A stretch of DNA of 64,000 nt from Actinomycetes bacterium (GTDB lineage: Bacteria; Actinomycetota; Acidimicrobiia; Acidimicrobiales; JAMCPL01). Positions 57,320-64,000 of the stretch are shown here, in pieces. The position numbers were made by a program, and so were the translations under genes. The notes beneath the pieces were generated by a model. It was not told where the DNA came from, did not search any database, and saw only the letters and a program-made list of their open reading frames with translations. The stretch's first letter is position 1. Every line of letters starts with the position of its first letter. The stretch covers positions 62,001 to 126,000 of the forward strand of contig JAKAWR010000007.1 of NCBI GenBank assembly GCA_021816935.1, given 5' to 3'.

Positions 57320-58612
57320 GTGGCCTCCTTCCGACCCTTTAAGGGCTACCGCTATTCGCAGGGGATCCCGCTTGACGCGGTGATTGCGCCGCCGTACGAC
57401 GTTGTGTCGAGGGCGGAGCGGGACGTGATTGCAGCACGGCATCCTGCGAACGCCATGCGGGTTGAGCTCCCACTCGGTCCCGAGGACGGGGGGGTGGAGG
57501 CAGGCGCCGAGGGTGCGGCGAACCGGTACGAAGCGGCATCCGCAGTCTGGAAGGGCTGGATCGCCGACGGCGTGGTGGCAAGGGACGGCAAGCACTCCTT
57601 CTACGTCTACCGGATGACCCCGCCCGATGGCAATGCAACAACGGGAGTAGTTGGCGAGTTAGGGCTCGAGCGTCCGGGGGAGAGCATACTCCCTCACGAA
57701 CAGACAATACCGAAGGACAAGACGGACAGGCTCGCGCTCCTGAGGCATGCTCACGCGAACTTTTCTGCGATATGGGGACTGTCGCTTGCGAGCGGCCTCG
57801 GGTCCCTCCTGGAAATGCAGGCAGCCGGCCCGCCGGACGCCTCAGCTCGGGACGGCGAGGGTGTGGTCCACGAGCTGTGGATACTTGACGACCCAGCGGT
57901 CTCCGGCCGGGTTTCGGAGCTGGTTTCGTCGGAGCCGATCGTGATAGCGGACGGCCACCATCGTTTCGAGACCGCTCTAGCGTTCAGCGAGGAGGCCGGT
58001 GGGCTGCCCGGTGCCGGCGCAGTCATGGCAATTATCGTCGAGCTGGCCGGCGACCAGCTTTGCATCAAGCCGATACACCGGATGGCAGAGGTGGCGGCCG
58101 GGCCCGCCCAGGTACGCCGGGCCTTCGAAAGCCATTACGAGCTGTCCGTTCCCAGCGACGGCGCAGGGCAGTGGAAGCCCGGGGAGGGGATGCGCCTCGT
58201 GCTGGCAGGCGGCGAGTGGACGATGGTCAGGCGCCCGGTGGCAGGTCTTCCGGAGAGCGTAGCCGGTTCCGGGGGGTACGGTGCAGCCGGGCAGGACGGT
58301 GCCATTCTCGACTCCGAGCTCGTGAAGCTTGCGCTGGAAGAATGCGGGCTGCATTCGATCACCTACACCGCAGACGTCAAAGAGGCAGCGGCGTCGGTTG
58401 CGGCGGCACCAGGAGCAGGCGAGAGCGCCTCAACCGGAGACATGGGCAGCGGAGATGGAGAAATCGGGCTGGCCAGGGTGGCGGTCGTCATGGAGCCGGT
58501 CACTGCAGACCAGATTGCCGCTTATGGCCGGAGCAGGCGCAGGATGCCGCCGAAGACTACGTACTTCTGGCCCAAGCCCCGTACCGGGATGGTGTTCCGG
58601 GCGGTCGACTGA
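57320..58612 (+). CDS. DUF1015 family protein
   Basis: The 430-residue protein follows the DUF1015 layout: ASFRPFKGYRYSQGIPLDAVIAPPYDVVS, FYVYRMTPPDG, ILPHEQTIPKDKTDRLALLRHAHANFSAIWGL, IADGHHRFETALAF and CIKPIHRM. Family function is unknown (proposed kinase-like). GTG 57320 has TATCTA six nt upstream and no Shine-Dalgarno. A Gly/Ala stretch is inserted near residue 390. Confidence 0.9.
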   Translation: MASFRPFKGYRYSQGIPLDAVIAPPYDVVSRAERDVIAARHPANAMRVELPLGPEDGGVEAGAEGAANRYEAASAVWKGWIADGVVARDGKHSFYVYRMTPPDGNATTGVVGELGLERPGESILPHEQTIPKDKTDRLALLRHAHANFSAIWGLSLASGLGSLLEMQAAGPPDASARDGEGVVHELWILDDPAVSGRVSELVSSEPIVIADGHHRFETALAFSEEAGGLPGAGAVMAIIVELAGDQLCIKPIHRMAEVAAGPAQVRRAFESHYELSVPSDGAGQWKPGEGMRLVLAGGEWTMVRRPVAGLPESVAGSGGYGAAGQDGAILDSELVKLALEECGLHSITYTADVKEAAASVAAAPGAGESASTGDMGSGDGEIGLARVAVVMEPVTADQIAAYGRSRRRMPPKTTYFWPKPRTGMVFRAVD

Positions 58613-58640
58613 GAGCCGCCCTGGAATCCGGAGGCCGGTC

Positions 58641-58782
58641 CATGCCGATCGGCGACTCCGTCGCGATCAGGAGCTGGTTGCGGCATAACAGTGAAGCGTT
58701 CCGGACGCTACTCGTGATATTCACGCACATAGCGCCCGAAAGCCCTCGTGGAGGTGTCGTTGCAGACGATTTCGAGAGGTGA
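58641..58782 (+). CDS. Possible 46-residue protein
   Basis: An ATG with GGAGG 7 nt upstream opens a frame containing RSWLRHNSEAFRTLLVIFTHIAPESP. The amphipathic middle is compatible with a small protein, but codon third positions are less GC-rich than in the neighbours and no family is recognised. Confidence 0.25.
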
Positions 58783-58868
58783 GAGAATGAAGGGATTAAG
58801 AAGACAGCCGGTGTGCCGGAGTGGTGGTGACGGTGCCGTGGCCCGAGAGTGCCTTCGGGAGGTGCATT

Positions 58869-59126
58869 ATGGACATGTGCGTCAGGTGTGGGACGAAAGA
58901 GAGTATTACGTGGCTGGAAGCTGGCGAAGGGCTGCTTTGCCGTGGCTGTGCGGACGAGCTTTCCGCGAGGTTGACGGCTCGGGGGAGATCGAGGGGGAAG
59001 GGGTCCGGTCGTCCGCATGGTGAGGGGGCCCGGTGTGCGAAGTGCGGTACGGTCCAGGACCTCCGATGGTACCCGGGCATGGAGGCTCATTACTGCGGCA
59101 CCTGCCAGCCGGCGTCGTTCAAGTAG
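58869..59126 (+). CDS. Small double zinc-ribbon protein
   Basis: The 85-residue protein has two similar ribbons: MDMCVRCGTKESITWLEAGEG then LCRGC, and RCAKCGTVQDLRWYPGMEA then HYCGTC. The matched halves suggest an internal duplication. GGGAGGTG stands 4-5 nt before the ATG. It lies directly before a MoxR ATPase gene; function unknown. Confidence 0.75.
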   Translation: MDMCVRCGTKESITWLEAGEGLLCRGCADELSARLTARGRSRGKGSGRPHGEGARCAKCGTVQDLRWYPGMEAHYCGTCQPASFK

Positions 59127-59173
59127 GAGGCGGGACTCCGAGCAGCTACCGCAGCCTCGGCACTGATCAACGT

Positions 59174-60112
59174 ATGGATCGTGATCAACGCATGGAGGAT
59201 GCTATGCGGCTTGCCGCCGCCATGGCAGGCCAGCTCTCCTCAGTATTGCTCGGTGCCGACCACTCCGTGATGGGAGCCGTGCTGGCAGTGCTTTCGGGCA
59301 CGCATCTGCTTATCGAGGATGTTCCGGGGGTCGGCAAGACCCTGCTCGCCAAGGCGCTGGCGGCCTCGGTAGGGGGCAGCTTCGCGCGAGTGCAGGGCCA
59401 CCCGGACCTGCTCCCGTCAGACATCACGGGGGTGTCGATCTACAATCCCGAAGGTCGTTCCTGGGAGCTGGTTAAAGGCCCGGTGTTTGCCAATGTCGTG
59501 CTGGTCGACGAGCTGAACCGGACTCCGCCGCGCACGCAGGCGGCGTTGCTGGAGGCCATGGCGGAGCACCAGGTGACTATCGACGGATCGGCGCACCGGC
59601 TTCCCGCTCCCAACATCGTGGTCGCAACCCAGAACCCGCTGTCCGAGCTCGGGACCTTCCCGCTGGTCGAGAGCCAGCTGGACCGATTCGGAATAAGCAC
59701 CACGATCGGATACCCGCAGATAGAGATCGAAGTGGATCTCGCTACGGACCACGGCGGCGAAAGGCAGCTGGCGACCGTCGAGGCGAAGATGGATGTGCGC
59801 GAATGGGCGGAAGCCCAGGAGGCCGTGAAGAGCGTGAGGGTGGCCGGAGGAGTTGCCCGGTACGCGGTTACGATCTGTAGGGAGACGCGCTCGCAGGTGG
59901 GGGTGATGCTGGGGGCGAGCCCGAGGGCGGTGATCACTCTCGTCAGGGTTGCTCAGGCGAATGCGGTCATGGCGGGGCGCGACTACGTGGTTCCCGACGA
60001 CGTGAAGTCGGTTGCGCAGGCTGTGCTGAAGCACCGGATCATGACCGAGGGGATAACTGGGCGCGATGTCGTACGGAACGCTCTGGTGGCGGCTTCAGCG
60101 CCGCGGCCCTGA
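59174..60112 (+). CDS. MoxR-type AAA+ ATPase
   Basis: The 312-residue protein has Walker A EDVPGVGKTLLAKALA (near 48-62), the MoxR segment VQGHPDLLPSDITGVSIYN, Walker B NVVLVDELNRTPPRTQAALLEAM and ATQNPLSELGTFPLVESQLDRF. It normally assists assembly or activation of partner proteins and is linked to DUF58 and transglutaminase genes, as here. The start region holds the direct repeat TGATCAACG(T/C)ATGGA, so ATG 59174 or 59192 are both possible. Confidence 0.92.
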   Translation: MDRDQRMEDAMRLAAAMAGQLSSVLLGADHSVMGAVLAVLSGTHLLIEDVPGVGKTLLAKALAASVGGSFARVQGHPDLLPSDITGVSIYNPEGRSWELVKGPVFANVVLVDELNRTPPRTQAALLEAMAEHQVTIDGSAHRLPAPNIVVATQNPLSELGTFPLVESQLDRFGISTTIGYPQIEIEVDLATDHGGERQLATVEAKMDVREWAEAQEAVKSVRVAGGVARYAVTICRETRSQVGVMLGASPRAVITLVRVAQANAVMAGRDYVVPDDVKSVAQAVLKHRIMTEGITGRDVVRNALVAASAPRP

Positions 60113-60126
60113 CGGGGGTTACTGCG

Positions 60127-61119
60127 TTGTCGTCCAGTGAACGCGGCGAGCCGTCGAGCCGATCGGCCCTACCTCGCCCGGCCGCCTGGAAAATACCCCT
60201 GCTGGCCTCGACCCTGGTGGCCGTCGCATGGGAAGGCATCGCACACCAGAGCGGCTCTGGGTGGGTTCAGGTGCTGGGGCTGGTCATGGCCGGCTTTGCC
60301 GCCGTGGGAATGATCGGTCCAGCGCTTGCCTGCCGGATTGTGAGTGTGGAGTTGCAGGTGGCGCCCTACGACGCGGTCGCTGGCCGGCCATGGAGCATAC
60401 TGCTGGTATCGACGCGGCCGGCGAGGCTGACGCCGGTGCATCCGGCGGGCCCGGCGTGCTTCGCGGTTCACACGAGGCAGTCCGACCGGTACGGGAGGGC
60501 CGGATACGCGTCGGCAGCAGCGCAGCGACCCCGGTTGTACGTGGCGGAGTTGCAGTGCGGCAGCGCCCGCCGGGGTCTCATCGAAGCCTTCGAGGTTGAC
60601 GTGGCCACAGCGTCTCCGCTCGGCATCCTCTGGTGGCACAAGCGGGTCCGCCTTGCCCCGGCAAGTCCGGTGCATGTGGCTCCAGAGCCCGCAGGGGCTG
60701 GCCGGGTCCCGGTGGGAGGCGGGGACCAGCTCCGTGACGTTAGTCCCCGGCCAGCCCGGGTGGCGATGCGGTCCGCGGCTGGCGAGACAAGGGGGGTGCT
60801 GCCTTTCGGCGCGGGGTCAGCGCCAAAGGACGTGCACTGGCCAGCGACGGCGCATACCGGTTCGTTGATGGTGAGGGAGAGGGAGGTGGGTCACGCCGGG
60901 GAGCTGGTCCTCGATGTCCGCCTGGCGGACGACCCTGACGAGGCGGACGAGGCGGCTGCCGCGGCGGCCGGAGCGATAAGGGAGGCTTTGCGGAGCGGCC
61001 GGACGGTGACGCTCGTAACGCTCGAGAAAGCGGGCAGGGTCAGAGCCGCGACGCCGAGCATGGCGGTTGCCGGGCGCAGGCTCGCGCGCGCCGTGCCGGA
61101 GATCGGCGGGATCCGTTGA
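60127..61119 (+). CDS. DUF58 domain protein
   Basis: The 330-residue protein has two N-terminal helices (about 25-75) and a DUF58 domain with GETRGVLPFGAGSAPKDVHWPATAHTGSLMVREREV, where the usual R-x-Y-x-x-G-D-x-x-R-x-I-H-W reads with several changes. DUF58 proteins are VWA-like partners of MoxR ATPases. TTG start, 14 nt after moxR; the stop overlaps the next TTG (TTGA). Confidence 0.85.
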   Translation: MSSSERGEPSSRSALPRPAAWKIPLLASTLVAVAWEGIAHQSGSGWVQVLGLVMAGFAAVGMIGPALACRIVSVELQVAPYDAVAGRPWSILLVSTRPARLTPVHPAGPACFAVHTRQSDRYGRAGYASAAAQRPRLYVAELQCGSARRGLIEAFEVDVATASPLGILWWHKRVRLAPASPVHVAPEPAGAGRVPVGGGDQLRDVSPRPARVAMRSAAGETRGVLPFGAGSAPKDVHWPATAHTGSLMVREREVGHAGELVLDVRLADDPDEADEAAAAAAGAIREALRSGRTVTLVTLEKAGRVRAATPSMAVAGRRLARAVPEIGGIR

Positions 61120-63359
61120 GTTCCAGGTTTATCTCCCAGGCGGTGGCGGTAGTCAGGCGTGCCAACCTGCCGGGACCGCCGGAGAAGTCCCTGCCTGTCA
61201 GGGTAGCGGTATGGGGAGCGCTGGCGGTGTCGATCGGCGCGGCCTACGAGATGCGGGAGCTGTCCGGGTCGCTGGCAGCGCTCTTTGCCTGCGGCGTGAC
61301 CACTGGCATGACCTTTTCGTACTGGCGGATCCGCCCGCCCGCGGAGCGCCGTGGCCCTGAATGGCAATACCCCGGCTGCGGAAGCGGGGCTCGTTCGTCG
61401 GGGCCGCTCAAGGTAGTGCTCGCGGCCGGGTCCGGCGGTGCTTTCATCTGGTTCTTCCACCTGCTCAACGCTCAGTCCGCGGCCCCGACGGCGGCGGGAA
61501 TCGAGTCCTCACTTGCAGAGCTTTTTGCGTTGATGCAGCTCCTTCACTCCTTTGATGTGCCCGCGAGGAGGGACCTCATGTTCTCCCTCGCCGGATCGGC
61601 GACCTTGATGGCGGTTGCGGGTACGCAGGCCACGAGCAGTGATTTCGGCGTGTTCGTGTTTGCGTGGGTGCTTCTGAGTTCGTACTCGCTGGTGAGTGGC
61701 TGGCACTCGGCGGCGGGAGTGAGGCCGCGGGTTCTGGGGATTCCTCAGGCCCTGTTGGCGATGGCGATGGCGTCGGTGATCGCGGTTACAGGCGTTGCGG
61801 TCCTTCCCGCTGCAGAGGCGAGCCGGGTCCTCGGGTTGCCCAGCTCGCTTGCCGCCGATCTGAAGGTCGCCATTCCGGGTTCGATTGCCGGGGCAGGTGC
61901 CCACGGAACCCTACCGGTCTCGGCCGGGCGGCCGGGCAGCCCGGTAGGGGTGGGAGGGTATCTCGGCTTCGCCGGCCAGCTCGATCTGGCCGTGCGTGGC
62001 CGGCTTTCGAGTGAGACGGTCATGCGCGTCCGGGCACAGGAGCCCGGCTTCTTCCTGGGGGAGACCTTCGACCAATGGAACGGGACAACGTGGTCGAACT
62101 CCGCAAGATCTACCCGGCAGATCAACGGGGGCCCCGAGTTCACGGTTCCCCAGGCTACTGTTCCCGGTTTGAAGGTCGCCGTCGGGAGCGTCGCTCCCGC
62201 AGACGTGCAGACCTTCTACGTGGTACGTACCCTGCCGAGCCTCGTATTCGGCGAGGAAAACCGCGTTCAGGTGTGGCTGTCCGGTACGAGCCTGTATCTG
62301 GGACCAGGCAGGTCCATCCGTAGCGGCTGGACTATGGGTCCTGGAACGATATACACCGTGGTGTCGAGGCTGGATCGTGCTACGGGATCGCAGCTCGCGT
62401 CGGCGGGCAGGTTGGCGGCAGGCAGCACGACCTATCCGGCTGCCGTCATGGGAGCTCTGGATGCATCCTCCGGGTCGCGCTACACGGGGCTGCCCGGTCC
62501 CGGTGGAAGGTACGCCCGCGTTGCCCATCTTGCGCGGTTGATCGTCAAAGGCCAGTCGTCGGTGTACGGCGAGGCGAGGGCACTCGAGGGATGGATGGGC
62601 AGCCATCTCCGGTACTCCACTGCCATCCCGCCACTGCCAGCCGGCGCCGACGCGGTCAACAACTTCCTGTTCTCCTCGCGGGTCGGGTACTGCGAGCAGA
62701 TTTCGACATCGTTGGCCGTCATGCTGAGAACGCTCGGCGTACCCGCACGGGAGGCGGTCGGCTACGTTCCCGGTCCGTACAACCCTATAACCGACCTATA
62801 CGACATCCAGGCCCGTGACGCGCATGCGTGGGTTCAGGTCTGGTTCCCGGGAGTCGGCTGGCAGAGTTTCGATCCGACAGCGCACGTGCCTCTTGCGAAC
62901 CCGTCTCCCGGATCGGTGATGATCTCCGCAGTAGGACACTGGGTAAGCCTTGGCGCGATGCGGGTGTGGGGGACCGTCCGGTCCCCCTACGGATGGCCTC
63001 CGCTGCTCGCCGTTCTGGCCGGGGCGGCTGTCGTCATCGAGGGCAGGCGTAAGAGAGCCGTGCTGAGCAGGCTGCTGTCCGCGTTCGAGAAGAGGGGAGC
63101 GCGGACCGGGATACGGCGGCGAAGGGACGAGACGTTGCGGGAGTATTCGAATAGGCTGGCACCCTATATGTCCTCCGACGATCTCCGGCGAATCTGCGAC
63201 CTCATGGAGCTGGCTGCGTACGGTGGGAGGCCTCTCACCGGGGCGGAGGTGGCAGAGCTAAGGAGGCTTTCGAGGACGCCTTCATCCGTCTGCCCGGAAG
63301 ATGGGGCGGGACGCGATCGAGAGCGCTCCGAGGCAAGAAGGATGGCGGTCAGGCGGTGA
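61116..63359 (+). CDS. TgpA-like membrane transglutaminase
   Basis: The 747-residue protein has an N-terminal membrane part (several helices to about residue 240), an extracellular domain, the transglutaminase core with Cys526 (RVGYCEQISTS), His570 (RDAHAWVQVW) and Asp586 (FDPTAHV), and a last helix near 625 followed by a cytosolic tail. It is the usual third member of the MoxR-DUF58-transglutaminase module and probably modifies cell-wall or surface proteins. TTG start (TTGA overlap); stop overlaps the next GTG. Confidence 0.92.
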   Translation: MSSRFISQAVAVVRRANLPGPPEKSLPVRVAVWGALAVSIGAAYEMRELSGSLAALFACGVTTGMTFSYWRIRPPAERRGPEWQYPGCGSGARSSGPLKVVLAAGSGGAFIWFFHLLNAQSAAPTAAGIESSLAELFALMQLLHSFDVPARRDLMFSLAGSATLMAVAGTQATSSDFGVFVFAWVLLSSYSLVSGWHSAAGVRPRVLGIPQALLAMAMASVIAVTGVAVLPAAEASRVLGLPSSLAADLKVAIPGSIAGAGAHGTLPVSAGRPGSPVGVGGYLGFAGQLDLAVRGRLSSETVMRVRAQEPGFFLGETFDQWNGTTWSNSARSTRQINGGPEFTVPQATVPGLKVAVGSVAPADVQTFYVVRTLPSLVFGEENRVQVWLSGTSLYLGPGRSIRSGWTMGPGTIYTVVSRLDRATGSQLASAGRLAAGSTTYPAAVMGALDASSGSRYTGLPGPGGRYARVAHLARLIVKGQSSVYGEARALEGWMGSHLRYSTAIPPLPAGADAVNNFLFSSRVGYCEQISTSLAVMLRTLGVPAREAVGYVPGPYNPITDLYDIQARDAHAWVQVWFPGVGWQSFDPTAHVPLANPSPGSVMISAVGHWVSLGAMRVWGTVRSPYGWPPLLAVLAGAAVVIEGRRKRAVLSRLLSAFEKRGARTGIRRRRDETLREYSNRLAPYMSSDDLRRICDLMELAAYGGRPLTGAEVAELRRLSRTPSSVCPEDGAGRDRERSEARRMAVRR

Positions 63360-64000
63360 GTTCGGTCTACAGATCGCGGCTCCTGGTGGCAGCGCCGCGG
63401 ATGGTCGATCCCAACTTCGATCGCACGGTTGTCCTGGTTATCGAACACAAGGCAGACGAGGGCGCTCTCGGCGTCGTCATCAACCGGCCGACGGAGATCG
63501 AAGTCAGGGACGTTCTCGAGCGGTGGGCCGATTATGCCGCGCTGTCGTCGCCGGGTGTGGTCTTCTCCGGAGGCCCGGTATCGCCGGGTTCCGCGATTGG
63601 GTTGTCGCGCCTGATTCCGGCTCCGGGTCGGCCCGGCAGGGGCACCGTGGGCGAGGCGGGCAACCCGGGTGGTCAGGCTGGCGTGGGCGGAGTTGGCAGT
63701 GCGGGCAGTGCGGGCTTGCCGTGGAGCCACCCAGCTGCCGGTTCGGACACCGGCGAATCCGGGACCGGCCGGCCGATCTTCGACGGCGTTCACGTCGTCG
63801 ACCTCGGCGGTGACCCCGATTCATCTCCAGGTGGGATACGGCCGGTGCGGATATTTTTCGGGTACGCGGGATGGGCTCCGGGACAGCTGGAGGAGGAGGA
63901 GGGTGCCGGCGCATGGTTCGTACTCGACGCGCTGCCAGGCGATGCCTTCTCGTCGGATCCGCTGCGCCTCTGGCACGACGTGCTTTTCCGGCAGGGAGGG
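63356..64000 (+). CDS. YqgE/AlgH family protein, truncated by window end
   Basis: The open frame to the right edge reads RLLVAAPRMVDPNFDRTVVLVIEHKADEGALGVVINRP, VVFSGGPVSP, RIFFGYAGWAPGQLEEE and WFVLDALPGDAFSSDPLRLWHDVL, all typical of YqgE/AlgH. A Gly/Ala/Ser-rich insert of about 50 residues (roughly 63620-63770) splits the domain. The GTG overlaps the transglutaminase stop (GTGA). The C-terminus is outside the window. Confidence 0.9.
   Translation, partial: MSSVYRSRLLVAAPRMVDPNFDRTVVLVIEHKADEGALGVVINRPTEIEVRDVLERWADYAALSSPGVVFSGGPVSPGSAIGLSRLIPAPGRPGRGTVGEAGNPGGQAGVGGVGSAGSAGLPWSHPAAGSDTGESGTGRPIFDGVHVVDLGGDPDSSPGGIRPVRIFFGYAGWAPGQLEEEEGAGAWFVLDALPGDAFSSDPLRLWHDVLFRQGG

Noticed and set aside
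59156-59200. Direct repeat TGATCAACG(T/C)ATGGA considered as an operator
   Set aside because: The second copy is inside the coding region and encodes DRDQRMED; it more likely reflects a small duplication that offers two possible starts.

Overview
The window is high-GC, densely packed bacterial DNA from what looks like an actinomycete of class Acidimicrobiia. Support for this is a KorAB oxoacid oxidoreductase, a MurT/GatD pair, a branched-chain Liv importer, a type-A RNase P RNA, and very large secreted proteins built from 'YLAGSNGSVYTFGDAVYRGS' and 'R-I/L-x-DTR' repeats, which I associate with Acidimicrobiales. The class is inference; the phylum is fairly safe. I see no phage, IS element, CRISPR array or integron.

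Layout. 1-4.8 kb: 3' end of polA, a PIG-L deacetylase, nrdR, a YceI protein, a ROK sugar kinase and an HNH nuclease. 4.9-8.6 kb: a lipoate-ligase-like protein and a YfhO-type membrane protein. 8.8-14.4 kb: a short-chain dehydrogenase, a fused MurT-GatD, a coiled-coil zinc-ribbon protein and a histidine phosphatase. 14.5-21.9 kb: a 1597-residue sedolisin-type protease whose stop overlaps a small-protein/SPFH/zinc-ribbon operon. 22-32 kb: a Gfo/Idh/MocA oxidoreductase, a remnant of an Fe-S/FAD dehydrogenase, then alaS-ruvX-mltG-aroE-rodA-bfn-rdgB. 32-38.6 kb: two MaoC/Had dehydratases and a Liv operon with fused permeases. 38.6-46 kb: a lipoprotein, two small membrane proteins, tRNA-Cys, rnpB, xseA-xseB, an ACT protein, def and a DUF2079 membrane protein. 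46-54.5 kb: an MBL-fold hydrolase, a KdpD-like sensor without a kinase, korA-korB, a nucleotidyltransferase/pseudo-phosphomannomutase and a CDP-alcohol phosphatidyltransferase. 54.8-64 kb: a repeat-rich CHAP protein, DUF1015, a small zinc-ribbon protein, the MoxR/DUF58/transglutaminase module and a truncated YqgE/AlgH gene.

Three patterns run through the window. (1) Many genes have a TANNNT -10 hexamer exactly 6 (sometimes 7-9) bases before the start codon, so they should be transcribed as leaderless mRNAs. (2) Gaps between co-directional genes are repeatedly bridged by 5-53-codon ORFs whose start overlaps the upstream stop and/or whose stop overlaps the downstream start (ATGA, GTGA, TGATG, TAGTG). 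Some of these mini-ORFs have their own leaderless promoter, which suggests a reinitiation-based leader-peptide system. (3) Conserved enzymes (PolA, RuvX, RdgB, MurT, lipoate ligase, ACT protein, YqgE) carry Gly/Ala/Pro-rich loop insertions; in MurT one insertion consists of 51-bp tandem units related to a dispersed repeat found at two other loci.

All functional calls come from reading the translated sequence and recalling family motifs; nothing was searched against a database.
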